Made by a program: the position numbers and the translations under genes. A stretch of 31,553 nucleotides of DNA from CAZGTQ01 sp964528575 (GTDB taxonomy: Bacteria; Planctomycetota; UBA1135; GCA-002686595), in assembly GCA_964528575.1 (NCBI GenBank), contig CAZGTQ010000269.1:1-31553 (forward strand), read 5' to 3'. Positions 15,122 through 23,740 of the stretch are shown piece after piece; positions within the stretch are counted from its first letter, which is position 1, and every line of letters starts with the position of its first letter. The notes below the pieces were generated by a model. The model ran no database searches. It was given only the letters and a program-made list of their open reading frames with translations, and was not told the origin of the DNA.

Positions 15122-16543
15122 TCAGCGCGCGCTCTGGAGCTGCTTGGTCATCACGTGCGAGCTGCGCGGCGGCGGCACGATCCCGAGCGCGCGGCCGACG
15201 CGCTTGCGCGCGAAGACCGGGTTCTCGAGGTAGTAGCCGACCCGCTCCATCAGGCGCCGCGCGCGCTGCGGGTACGCGTAGTACCAGCGCTCGTAGTTGC
15301 GCACCATCGCCTTGCGCAGCTCCTCGAGCTCGAGCTGCGAGAAGTTCTCGTGCACGTACGCCGAGCGGTTCGACGAGACGTAGTTCTCGCGCAGGTCGCT
15401 GATGTCGATGTTCGCGAGGTAGTTGTCCCAGGACTCGGTGCCGATCAGCGGGTTGAACACCGACACGCGCACGAGATCGGGACCGGCGAGCCGGAGCACG
15501 CGCTCGGTCTCCTGGATGTCCTGCATCGTCTCGCCCGGCGAGCCGACGATCAGGTAGACCTTCGCCCAGATGCCCGCGCGGCGCGTCATCTTGGCCGCCT
15601 CGATGATCTGGCCCGGCGTCAGGTCCTTCTTGAGCACGTCGAGCATGCGCTGGCTGCCCGACTCCCAGCCGTAGTAGATCCGCCGGCAGCCCGCGCGGTG
15701 CATGTGCTTGAGCAGCGGGTAGTCGACGCAGTCCGCGCGCGTGTTCGCGATCCACTCGAACTTCAGGCCGCGGCGCAGGATCTCGTCGCACATCTCGTGG
15801 ATGCGCTTGCGGCGGAGCGTGAGGATCTCGTCGACGAACAGGATCACGCCCGGATCGTACGTCTTCACGATGTGCTCGAGCTCGTCGACGATCAGCTCGG
15901 TCGAGCGCACGCGGAAGCCGCGCCCCGTCAGCTCCTTCTGGCAGAAGATGCATTTGAAGGGGCAGCCGCGCGTCGTGAAGATGTACGTGAGCTTCTCGGG
16001 GTTGAGCTTGAAGAAGCTCTCCATCGGGAGCAGGTGGCGCGCGGGCAGCGGCAGCTCGTCGAGCTTCTTGATCAGCGGCGGCGCCGGGTTGTCGATCCAC
16101 AGCTCGCCGTCGCGCTGGGCCGCCAGGCCCGGGATGCGCTGGAGCGCCTCGGTGTCGTTGCCGTCGAGCGCCTTCAAGAACTCCGGCAGCGTCTCCTCGG
16201 CCTCGCCCTTGAGGACGTAGTCGAAGTGCCCGCTGTCGAGGAAGATGCCCTGGTCGACCGACGCGTGCGGGCCGCCCATCACCGTGATCTTGCCCTGCTC
16301 CTTGGCGTACTTCGCCCAGGCGATCGCGCGCCGGATGTTCGGCGTCAGCGCGCCGAAGCCGATCACGTCGTTGCGCGCGATGACTTCCTTCATGTACGAG
16401 TCGTTGACGATGCGCTCGTCGCAGAGCTCGACCGGGATCTTCTCGCGCTCCAGGCTGGCGCCCAGATAGGCGATCCCCAGCACCATCGCCAGCGGGTCTT
16501 CCTGGACGTGCGGCTTGATGTACGTGAGCAGTGTCTTGCGCAT
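15122..16543 (-). CDS. B12-binding-type radical SAM protein
   Basis: A 473-residue protein. The N-terminal part (about 1-150) has the Rossmann-like cobalamin-binding arrangement (LAMVLGIAYLGASLE, DVIGFGALTPNI, ITVMGGPHAS, FDYVLKGEAEETLPEFL) but lacks the DxHxxG histidine, as many radical SAM members do. The radical SAM core follows: C194, C198 and C201 in RGCPFKCIFCQK bind the 4Fe-4S cluster, then ILFVDEILTL, FEWIANTRAD, YYGWESGSQRML and YLIVGSPGET. Reactions in this class include methylation at unreactive carbons and ring rearrangement. In a glycan operon, methylation or deoxygenation of a sugar or of its lipid carrier is plausible but not shown. The ATG at 16543 gives MRKTLLTYIKP, the expected first strand. 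The next gene upstream ends 49 bases away. Confidence 0.88.
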   Translation of the reverse strand: MRKTLLTYIKPHVQEDPLAMVLGIAYLGASLEREKIPVELCDERIVNDSYMKEVIARNDVIGFGALTPNIRRAIAWAKYAKEQGKITVMGGPHASVDQGIFLDSGHFDYVLKGEAEETLPEFLKALDGNDTEALQRIPGLAAQRDGELWIDNPAPPLIKKLDELPLPARHLLPMESFFKLNPEKLTYIFTTRGCPFKCIFCQKELTGRGFRVRSTELIVDELEHIVKTYDPGVILFVDEILTLRRKRIHEMCDEILRRGLKFEWIANTRADCVDYPLLKHMHRAGCRRIYYGWESGSQRMLDVLKKDLTPGQIIEAAKMTRRAGIWAKVYLIVGSPGETMQDIQETERVLRLAGPDLVRVSVFNPLIGTESWDNYLANIDISDLRENYVSSNRSAYVHENFSQLELEELRKAMVRNYERWYYAYPQRARRLMERVGYYLENPVFARKRVGRALGIVPPPRSSHVMTKQLQSAR

Positions 16544-16592
16544 GTGGCGACGCCGGAGGGGGGCAGCGGTGCGTGGACGGCCGTCCTGAACT

Positions 16593-17879
16593 CTACCGTG
16601 CGCGTAAGGTCCGCGCAACGGGAGCGGCCGCGGCGGCCCGCGCACGGCCATACTCGTCCAGGAAATCGTCCGTTAGACGGTCGATCGTGAAGAGACGTTC
16701 CATCCGATCGCGTCCCGCGGCTCCCATCCGCTGCGCCAGGGCCGGGTCGCGCAGGAGCCGGGCGATCCGCTCGGAAAACGATTCCACGTCGAACGGGTTG
16801 GCGATGAAGCCGCTCTCGCCGTCGACCACGACCTCGGGGCTGCCCCCGAAGGCGGTCGCGACGACCGGCTTGGCGTGCTCCATCGCCTCGAGGTTGACCA
16901 GGCCGAACGTGTCGAAGCAGATCGACGGGGTCACGAAGACGTCGCTCGCCGCGTAGGCGTCCTGGAGCTCGTCCCCGTCGAGCCAGCCCGTCGGGACGAC
17001 CATGCCATCGACCCCGAGCTCGCGCGCCGTCGCCGCGAACTCCTGGTCGTAGATCTCGCGCCGGCCGAGCACGAGCAGCCGCAGGTCGGGAAACTCGGGC
17101 GCGAGGCGCGCCAGCATCGCGAGGAGCTGCGCGACGCCCTTCTGCTCGTGCAGCCGGCCGCCGATCGCGAGCACCGGCCGCGCGCCCAGCCCGTGCCGCT
17201 CGCGGAACGCGCGCACGCGCTCCGGCGGGGGCAACTGCGGCTGCGGCCGGATCGCGTTGTGCACCGTGCGGTCGACGCGGATCCCGTTCGCGCGCAGCAC
17301 GACGCCGAGCTCGTCCGAGACGACGGTGAGCCGGTGGACGTCGCGCTCGAGCACGCGCCGGATGCGCCGGTTGCGGCCCGGCCGCAGACGCAGCCGCTGG
17401 CACGGGATGCACTTGGCCAGGTACGCGCGGTAGTCGCGCAGCGCTCCGCCGTGCTCCGCGCCGCCGTGGAAGCACGTCAGCTTCTGGTAGCAGAACGTCA
17501 TGACGTCGTGCGCGGTGAACACGACGCCCGCGCCGGCTTTGCGCGCCGCGGTCAGGGACGCGTAGCCCAGGTGCGTGTGCACGAGGTGGCTGTGGACGAC
17601 GTCGGGGCGGAAATCGGCGAGCAGCCGCCGCAGCGGCGCGCGCACGCGCGGGTTGTCGAGCGCGACCCACGCGCGCCAGCGCACCGGGTAGTCCGACCAG
17701 AGCTTGTGCACCGGCGTACCGAGGATCTCGCTCTCCCCCACTTCGGCGCGGTCCTGCGTGGCGGTCGCGATGCGCGCCTCGTGCCCCAGCTCGCGCAGCC
17801 GCTCCGCGTGCTGGTACATCTGCCGCACGGACGAGCCGATGCGCGGATCGCTCAGGTCGTTGAGGAAGAGCACCCGCAT
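16593..17879 (-). CDS. GT4 family glycosyltransferase
   Basis: A 428-residue GT-B fold enzyme. The N-terminal domain starts MRVLFLNDLSDPRIGSSVRQ and has HSHLVHTHLGY and VFTAHDVMTFCY. A cysteine-containing insertion (FHGG ... AKCIPCQRLRLRPGRNRR) follows. The C-terminal donor-binding domain has AIGGRLHEQKGVAQLL and CFDTFGLVNLEAM, where the usual E-x7-E pair is D-x7-E. It should add a sugar from a nucleotide donor to a lipid-linked acceptor at the cytoplasmic face. The ATG at 17879 lies 4 bases after the flippase stop. The C-terminus is an alanine/arginine-rich tail. Donor and linkage cannot be stated. Confidence 0.9.
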   Translation of the reverse strand: MRVLFLNDLSDPRIGSSVRQMYQHAERLRELGHEARIATATQDRAEVGESEILGTPVHKLWSDYPVRWRAWVALDNPRVRAPLRRLLADFRPDVVHSHLVHTHLGYASLTAARKAGAGVVFTAHDVMTFCYQKLTCFHGGAEHGGALRDYRAYLAKCIPCQRLRLRPGRNRRIRRVLERDVHRLTVVSDELGVVLRANGIRVDRTVHNAIRPQPQLPPPERVRAFRERHGLGARPVLAIGGRLHEQKGVAQLLAMLARLAPEFPDLRLLVLGRREIYDQEFAATARELGVDGMVVPTGWLDGDELQDAYAASDVFVTPSICFDTFGLVNLEAMEHAKPVVATAFGGSPEVVVDGESGFIANPFDVESFSERIARLLRDPALAQRMGAAGRDRMERLFTIDRLTDDFLDEYGRARAAAAAPVARTLRAR

Positions 17880-17883
17880 CGGA

Positions 17884-19254
17884 TCACCCGGCCGCAGAGG
17901 GCGTCGCCGCGGCCTCGTCCGCGCGCTGGCGCCGGAAGTAGAGCGCGATGTACGCGTAGTGCACGAGCGTCCAGCCCATCGACGAGACCGCCCCCCACGC
18001 GGCGCCGGTGCGCGGCATCAGCCAGGCGAGCACGGCGGACAGCGGGACGGTGATGAGCAGGCACGCGAGCGCGACGCGCAGCGCGACCCGCAGGCGGTCG
18101 GTCGCGATGTAGAACGCGTCGATCGCGACCGCGAACGCGGCGCAGACGAAGCCCACGGCGAGGATCCGCGCGAGCAGCCAGACGGGCTCGACGTAACCGG
18201 CGGGGTAGAGCTCGCCGACGATCCACGGCACGAGCGGCAGGAAGCCGAGGATCCCGATCGCGATCATCAGCCCGCCGAGCAGCGTGACGCGCACGAACAG
18301 CTCGCGGAAGCGCGCGGCGTCCTGGAGGCCGGCGAGCCGGCTCATCGCGGGCAGCGCGGTCCGGCTCATGCCCTGCATCATCATGAACGGGATCTTCATC
18401 GTGCTCATCGCGACGCGGAAGTACGCGACGTACTCCGACGTGCCGAAGCGCTGGATGATCAGCGGCGGCAGGATCGACACCGCGAGCGCGTCGACGTTGC
18501 GCAGGAGCCCGATGCGCACGCCCAGGCGCATGCCGCGGCGCACGGGCACGCTGCTCCAGCGCCGCAGCACGTCCCTCACCGTCGGGAGCGGCGGCCCGCC
18601 GTCGCTCTGCGCGCGCCGGTACAGGTCGAGCGCGACGAACGAGGACAGGAACGACGCGGCCATCCAGCCGATCAGCGGCCCCGCCGGCGTCCCCGTCCCC
18701 ATCGCTCCGACGACGACGAGCACGACGCGGATCGCCTCGGACGCGTTCTCCGTCTGCGCGAGCGGGAGCATGCGCCGCGTCCCCTGGAACGCCGCGATGC
18801 AAACGACCTTCGGCAGCTCGAGCAGCGGCATGAAGCACAGCCACCACGCCCAGATGCCGACCTGCCGCGGCGCGACGGGGAGCTCGCTCGTGCCGTACAC
18901 GAGCTCGGCGACCGCCGGCAGCACGAACCAGCCGAGGCCGACGAGGACCGCGGCGAGCAGCAGGTGCGCCTTCAGCAGGAAAGCGAGCCACTGCGCCACC
19001 TTCTCGGTCAGGCCGCGCGCGCTCGCCGCCGCGACCTGCGACACGGTCGCGGGCAGCACGCCCAGGCTCGTCGTGAAGAAGAAGAACGAGAAGAACGCGA
19101 TCGTGACGAAGTAGATGCCCTGCAGGTGCGCGCCGAGCAGGTGCGCGACGACGACCGACGAGAGGAAGTTGCCGCACGCGTTGATCAACGCGCCGATCTG
19201 CAGTGTCGCCGAGTCGCGCACGAACTTCGTGCGCAGCATCGCGAGCAGCTTCAC
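17884..19254 (-). CDS. Wzx-type polysaccharide flippase (MOP superfamily)
   Basis: A 456-residue membrane protein with roughly twelve hydrophobic segments spread along its length, the expected size and pattern for lipid-linked oligosaccharide flippases. Its start KLLAMLRTKFVRDSATLQIG, followed by a first helix with SSVVVAHLLGAHLQGIYFV, and the phenylalanine run FFSFFFFTTSLG are typical of this superfamily. It would move the undecaprenyl-linked glycan from the cytoplasmic to the periplasmic face. The GTG at 19254 overlaps the upstream GT4 stop (GTGA) and is preceded by GGAGG about 8 bases away inside that gene. It lies centrally in the operon, supporting a Wzx-dependent rather than ABC-dependent route. 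Confidence 0.88.
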   Translation of the reverse strand: MKLLAMLRTKFVRDSATLQIGALINACGNFLSSVVVAHLLGAHLQGIYFVTIAFFSFFFFTTSLGVLPATVSQVAAASARGLTEKVAQWLAFLLKAHLLLAAVLVGLGWFVLPAVAELVYGTSELPVAPRQVGIWAWWLCFMPLLELPKVVCIAAFQGTRRMLPLAQTENASEAIRVVLVVVGAMGTGTPAGPLIGWMAASFLSSFVALDLYRRAQSDGGPPLPTVRDVLRRWSSVPVRRGMRLGVRIGLLRNVDALAVSILPPLIIQRFGTSEYVAYFRVAMSTMKIPFMMMQGMSRTALPAMSRLAGLQDAARFRELFVRVTLLGGLMIAIGILGFLPLVPWIVGELYPAGYVEPVWLLARILAVGFVCAAFAVAIDAFYIATDRLRVALRVALACLLITVPLSAVLAWLMPRTGAAWGAVSSMGWTLVHYAYIALYFRRQRADEAAATPSAAG

Positions 19255-20432
19255 CCGCGCGCCTCCGCGAGGCTCTCGTCGTAGATCGCGAGCACGCGCC
19301 GCGCGTTCAGGGCCCACGTCGAGCGCTGCGCCCGCTCGACGCCCGCCGCGCCCATCCGCGCCGCGAGCTCCGCGTCGCCCAGCAGCCGCTCCATCGCCGC
19401 CTCGACCGCCTCGACCGTCTGCTCGACGAGCAACCCGGTCCGGCCGTCGTCGATCGCGTCCTCCGCGCCGCAGTCGCGCGTCCCGACGCACGGCGTCCCG
19501 CTCGCCGACGCCTCGAGATAGACGATGCCGAAGCCCTCGAAGCCGCCGTCGCTCGCCGTCACCGGCGTGTGCACGAAGAGCCGCGCGCGCTGCAGCATGT
19601 CGATCTTCTCGTCCTCGTCGACGTTCCCGACGAGGTGCACCCGGCGCGCGACGCCCGCGTCGCGCGCCGCGCGCTCGAGGGAGCGCTGGTACTCGTCCTC
19701 GCTCTTCTTGCCGACGACGAAATGGTGCAGCTCCGGATGGCGCTGCGCGAGCCTGCAGAACGCTCCCAGCGAGAGGTGGTGCCCCTTGCGCTCCTTGATC
19801 TCGCCGATGCCGAGCGTGAACGGAACGTCGTGCCACGGCCGGTGCCCGACGAGCGGCCCGCGCGGCTCGGCGTAGTGCGCCGCGTCGACGCAGTTGGGGA
19901 TCACGTGGACGCGCTCCGGCGGCAGCACGGCGGGGTCGACGAGCGCGAGCACGCGCCGGCGCGTGTACGCGCTGACCGAGATCAGCGCGGCGAAGCGCCC
20001 GTACGTGCGCCGCGCGCGCGCCCCGTGGCGCGCCGAGAGGAGCGGCTGCACCGTGTACGTGCCGTGCGCGGTCGCGACGCACGGGACGCCCGCGAGCCGG
20101 GCCGCGTCCGCCGCGACGAGGCTGTGCGGATAGTCCTTGATCGCGTGGACGAGGTCCGCGCGCCGCGCCGCGCGCCAGGCGCGCCACGTCGAGAGCGCCC
20201 AGCTCGCCCAGAACCGCGACGGGCTCATGTAGAAGAAGTAGTCCGGCGGCAGCGCGACGCGCACCCGCCAGTGCGACGGAACCTGGCTCGACGTCGGGCG
20301 GTGCTTGCGCGCGAGCAGGACCTCGACCTCGAGGTCGGGCCGCTGCCGCTCCATCGCCGCGATCAGGCGCATCGCGTAGCGGCCCACGCCGTCGAGGTCG
20401 GAGAGCGAGTCCGTGAGGAACAGGACGCGCAT
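19251..20432 (-). CDS. GT4 family glycosyltransferase
   Basis: A 393-residue GT-B enzyme. N-terminal features are MRVLFLTDSLSDLDGVGRYA, where the glycine loop contacts the acceptor, HAIKDYPHSLVAADAARLAG and CVATAHGTYTVQPL. The donor-binding half shows GIGEIKERKGHHLSLGAF, HLVGNVDEDEKIDML and a proper E-x7-E in FEGFGIVYLEASASG. It is a full-length, ordinary member. ATG 20432 overlaps the preceding gene's stop (TGATG), and its own stop overlaps the flippase start (GTGA), so it is coupled on both sides. Sugar donor is unknown. Confidence 0.9.
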   Translation of the reverse strand: MRVLFLTDSLSDLDGVGRYAMRLIAAMERQRPDLEVEVLLARKHRPTSSQVPSHWRVRVALPPDYFFYMSPSRFWASWALSTWRAWRAARRADLVHAIKDYPHSLVAADAARLAGVPCVATAHGTYTVQPLLSARHGARARRTYGRFAALISVSAYTRRRVLALVDPAVLPPERVHVIPNCVDAAHYAEPRGPLVGHRPWHDVPFTLGIGEIKERKGHHLSLGAFCRLAQRHPELHHFVVGKKSEDEYQRSLERAARDAGVARRVHLVGNVDEDEKIDMLQRARLFVHTPVTASDGGFEGFGIVYLEASASGTPCVGTRDCGAEDAIDDGRTGLLVEQTVEAVEAAMERLLGDAELAARMGAAGVERAQRSTWALNARRVLAIYDESLAEARG

Positions 20433-21619
20433 CAGGCTGCGTCCTCGGCGAGCGCGTCCATCCAGGCGAGCACCCGCCGGGCGCGCGCGTCCCACGTGTG
20501 GGCGGGCGCCCGCTCGCGCATGCGCGCCGCCAGCCGCGCGCGCAGCGCCTCGTCGCCGAGGACGCGCTCGATCCCCGCCGCGAGCGCCGCGGGATCGTCC
20601 GGGGCGACGAACACGGCATCGCGGCCCGGCACGAGCACGTCGCGCAAGCTCGGCAGGTCGCTGACGACGAGCGGCAGCCGCGCCGCCATCGCCTCGAACA
20701 CCTTGAGCGGCGACGTGTAGCGCGCGCTGATCGCCGGCTCCGAGCGGTTGGGCACGACGCCGACGTCGGCGGCGGCGAGGTACAGCGGCACGCGCGCGGG
20801 CGGCTGGAACCCGTCGAGGCGCACGTTCGCCGCGCCCGCCGCGCGCTCGCGCAGCTGCGCGACGTCGGCGTCCATCCCGCCGGCGACGAGGAACGTCGCG
20901 CCGCTCACGCGCCGCGCCGCCGCGACGAGCACGTCGGCGCCCTTCCACGCGAGCAGCCCGCCGGTGTACACGACGACGCGCTCGTCCGCGCCGAGCCCGA
21001 GCTCCGCCCGCGCCTCCTCGCGCGTCGGCCCGCCCTCGAGCCGCGTCGCCTCGACGCCGTCGTGCTCGACGAGCACCGCAGCGCTCGCGTCGATCTCCGC
21101 GAGGTCGTCCGCGACGCCGCGCGAGATCGCGATCGCTCCGCGGACGCCGGCGAGCGCCTCGGCGAGCGCGCGGCGCCGGGCGCGCGCCGGGACCGAGTGG
21201 ACCTCGAGGAACACCCTGCCGTGGCCGCCGCGCACGAGCCGCAGCGCCGTCTCCGCTTCGCGCGACAGCACGCGCGCCCGCGGGAACGACGCGAGCACGC
21301 TCCGCGCCGCGTTCGCGGCGAACGTGTGCTCCTGCACGCGCGCCGGCCAGAACTGCAGCCGCCGCGGGACGCGATCGATCCAGTCGGTGCACGGGACGGC
21401 GACGACGTCGGGCCGCGGTCCGGGCCCGACCGCGTAGTAGTCGAACAGCGTCTGCCCCGGCGGCAGCGCCGGCGTCGGCACGCGCCGCGCATGGAGCAGC
21501 GTCGTGCGCACCCCGCACCGCTCGAAGCTCGCCGCGACCTGCGCGATCTGCAGCGACTGGGCTCGTTGCGAGGGCATCCGCGCGTTCGCGACCAGGACGA
21601 GCTCGCCCCCCGCGCTCAT
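20432..21619 (-). CDS. GT4-like glycosyltransferase
   Basis: A 395-residue GT-B fold protein. It starts MSAGGELVLVANARMPSQRA, with the QRAQSLQIAQVAASF helix seen in enzymes that act on lipid-linked acceptors. FLEVHSVPARARRRAL and IAISRGVADDL lie in the N-terminal half. YTGGLLAWKGADVLV, VPNRSEPAISARYTSP and LKVFEAMAARLPLVVSDLP lie in the donor half. The second glutamate of the E-x7-E motif is present; the first is replaced in the RYTSPLKVFE variant, which occurs in a known GT4 subgroup. ATG 21619 overlaps the upstream stop as ATGA. A longer N-terminal frame exists but only overlaps the neighbouring gene, so I do not use it. Confidence 0.87.
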   Translation of the reverse strand: MSAGGELVLVANARMPSQRAQSLQIAQVAASFERCGVRTTLLHARRVPTPALPPGQTLFDYYAVGPGPRPDVVAVPCTDWIDRVPRRLQFWPARVQEHTFAANAARSVLASFPRARVLSREAETALRLVRGGHGRVFLEVHSVPARARRRALAEALAGVRGAIAISRGVADDLAEIDASAAVLVEHDGVEATRLEGGPTREEARAELGLGADERVVVYTGGLLAWKGADVLVAAARRVSGATFLVAGGMDADVAQLRERAAGAANVRLDGFQPPARVPLYLAAADVGVVPNRSEPAISARYTSPLKVFEAMAARLPLVVSDLPSLRDVLVPGRDAVFVAPDDPAALAAGIERVLGDEALRARLAARMRERAPAHTWDARARRVLAWMDALAEDAA

Positions 21620-23691
21620 CCGCCGCCGTCCGCCGGGCCGTCCATGTAGCCGAGGTTGCGGAACTCCTCTTCCTGGTCGCGGTGCGACTCGACGACGTCC
21701 GCGAGGGGGATCGGCATGCGCGCGTCGTAGGCACGCAGCTCCGCGAGCAGCCGCTCGAGCGCCGCGTCGAGCTCGGGCGTGCGCTCGTCGAAGCGGTCGT
21801 GCTCCTCGGCCGGATCCGCGGCGAGGTCGAACAGACGCGGCCGCGGCGCCGTCTCGGACGCGAGCATCCGCTCCCAGCCGCCCTCCGCGAGGTCCTCGTG
21901 GCGCACGACGAGCTTGTAGCGCCCGTCGTGGATCGACACGAAGCGCCCGTTCTCGGCGAAGCTGTAGCGGCGCACCTCGTCGACCTCGCCGCGCACGAGC
22001 GGCAGCAGGCTCTGTCCGTCGACGATCCCGCGCTCGTCCGGGTCGTCCTCGTGCGGCGGCTCGACGCCGATCAGGTCGCACAGCGTCGGCACGAGGTCGA
22101 TCGAGTCGACCATCGCATCGACCTGGACGCCCTGCGGCAGCCCGCGCGGCCAGCGCACGACGAGCGGGATCCACAGGTTCGTCTGGTACATGTGGTTGTG
22201 CTCCCAGCGCCCGCCCTCGCCGAGATCCTCGCCGTGGTCGGACGTCACGACGACGATCGTGTCGTCGAGCACGTCCTGGCGCCGCAGCTCGTCGAGGATC
22301 TCGCCGAGCGCCGCGTCGGCCTGCGCCACGCCGCCGTAGTAGAGGTTCCTGATCTGCTCGACGTCCGCCGGCCACTGCGCGCGCTCCTCGTCGGTCGCGG
22401 GGTACGCGCCCGACTCGATCGCGCGCCGGTGCTCGGCGTAGAACGCGCTCACCGGCCCGTCGTACGCCGGGTCGCAGTAGTGCTCGCGGAACGGCGAGCG
22501 CGGGTCGTACGGCGTGTGCGTCGAGTACAGGTGCACGAGCGCGATCCAGCGCTTCTGCCCGTTCTCGCGCAGCCACTCCTTCGCGATGCCCGCCGCGGCG
22601 CCGTAGTCCGTCGTGCGCTGCGCGAGCTTGGTCGAGAGGAGCGAGAGCAGCAGCTCCGAGCGGAACCGGCTCCACGTGCTGTCGCGGCTGACGAGCCCGT
22701 GCCCGTCCATCGCCTCCGAGTAGTAGTCGAAGCCGCGGATCAGCCCCGACCCGTTCGTCATCGTCCCCGTGAGAAAGGCCGCTCCGACGTAGTCGTTCTC
22801 GTGCAGCCGCTCGTGGCCGCGCTCGCGCGGCGCGCTGCCCGCGGCGAACGGCGCGCCCTTGAGGTGCCACGGCAGCGTCACGTTCGGCCGCATGCGCACG
22901 CCCGGCTCCATCTTCATCAGGCCATGGCGCCGCGGGTACTTGCCGGTGAGCAGGCTCCCGAAGCTCGTCCACGTGAACGGCGCCTGCGCGGACGCGCGCC
23001 GGAAGAGCACGCCCTCGCTCGCGACCCGGTCGACGACCGGCGTCCTCACGCGCTCGTGGCCGTAGGCGGAGAGCGTGTCCTGGCGGAGCGCGTCGACGAC
23101 GACGAGCAGCACGTTCGGCAGGTCGCGGTTGCGCTCGTTGATCACGCCCCGCGCGGAGCCCGCGTCGCCGGCGGCGACGAGCTGCAGCGCTCCCCCGACC
23201 CAGCACACGAGCACCGCGATCTGCGTCGCGAGGTGCCAGCCGCGCGGCAGCCGCGCCCAGCCGCGCGCGAACAGCCAGCCGAGGACGAGGCCGGCGGCGA
23301 GCGCGCCCGCGCCGACCGCGAGGCGCTCTGGCGACGCCGCGGGCAGGCCCCAGAAGAGCAGCGGCCGCGTCCACCAGTACAGCTCGAGCGCGATGCCGAC
23401 GCCGATCGACCAGCCGAACGCGATGCGGTAGCGCGCTCCCAGCGAGCGCTCCCGCACGAAGCGGTGCCACAGCGGCGAGAGCACGACGAGCCAGCCCGCG
23501 TGGACCGCGCCGTAGATCAGGACGCTCGCAGCGAGGCAGCCGGGCACGGCGCTCGCGCCGACGCCCTCGGTGCGCGTGAGCGCGACGATCCCGTCGGCCA
23601 GGCCCAGCAGCAGGCCGGCGAGCGTCCCAGCGTTCACCGCCGCGCGCAGCGTCGCGAGGTAGCCGGGAACCGGGCGGGAGGGGGCGCTCAT
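21616..23691 (-). CDS. Membrane-anchored alkaline-phosphatase-superfamily (sulfatase-like) enzyme with Thr at the nucleophile position
   Basis: A 691-residue protein. The first 180 residues hold five or so transmembrane segments, and the catalytic domain follows. Metal-binding features are VVVDALRQDTLSAYG (D200) and VVVTSDHGEDLGEGG. At the place of the sulfatase CxPSR signature the sequence is PFTWTSFGSLLTGKYP, so the nucleophile position is T240, not the Cys or Ser that is oxidised to formylglycine. Threonine is the nucleophile in phosphoglycerol and phosphoethanolamine transferases of the same superfamily, so a periplasmic phospho-transferase or phosphodiesterase acting on the glycan is more likely than a true sulfatase. 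The order of membrane helices followed by a catalytic domain also recalls LtaS/EptA-type enzymes. ATG 23691 lies 49 bases after the upstream gene. The C-terminus has a helical DUF-like tail. Confidence 0.82.
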   Translation of the reverse strand: MSAPSRPVPGYLATLRAAVNAGTLAGLLLGLADGIVALTRTEGVGASAVPGCLAASVLIYGAVHAGWLVVLSPLWHRFVRERSLGARYRIAFGWSIGVGIALELYWWTRPLLFWGLPAASPERLAVGAGALAAGLVLGWLFARGWARLPRGWHLATQIAVLVCWVGGALQLVAAGDAGSARGVINERNRDLPNVLLVVVDALRQDTLSAYGHERVRTPVVDRVASEGVLFRRASAQAPFTWTSFGSLLTGKYPRRHGLMKMEPGVRMRPNVTLPWHLKGAPFAAGSAPRERGHERLHENDYVGAAFLTGTMTNGSGLIRGFDYYSEAMDGHGLVSRDSTWSRFRSELLLSLLSTKLAQRTTDYGAAAGIAKEWLRENGQKRWIALVHLYSTHTPYDPRSPFREHYCDPAYDGPVSAFYAEHRRAIESGAYPATDEERAQWPADVEQIRNLYYGGVAQADAALGEILDELRRQDVLDDTIVVVTSDHGEDLGEGGRWEHNHMYQTNLWIPLVVRWPRGLPQGVQVDAMVDSIDLVPTLCDLIGVEPPHEDDPDERGIVDGQSLLPLVRGEVDEVRRYSFAENGRFVSIHDGRYKLVVRHEDLAEGGWERMLASETAPRPRLFDLAADPAEEHDRFDERTPELDAALERLLAELRAYDARMPIPLADVVESHRDQEEEFRNLGYMDGPADGGG

Positions 23692-23740
23692 GGGTCGATT
23701 CGGCCGCGCCGAGCGCGACAGCTTCGCCTATCGGGGGGGC

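Noticed and set aside
21620..23470. A 1012-residue form of the GT4 at 20432
   Set aside because: The extension overlaps the coding frame of the upstream enzyme; ATG 21619 makes the usual overlap.
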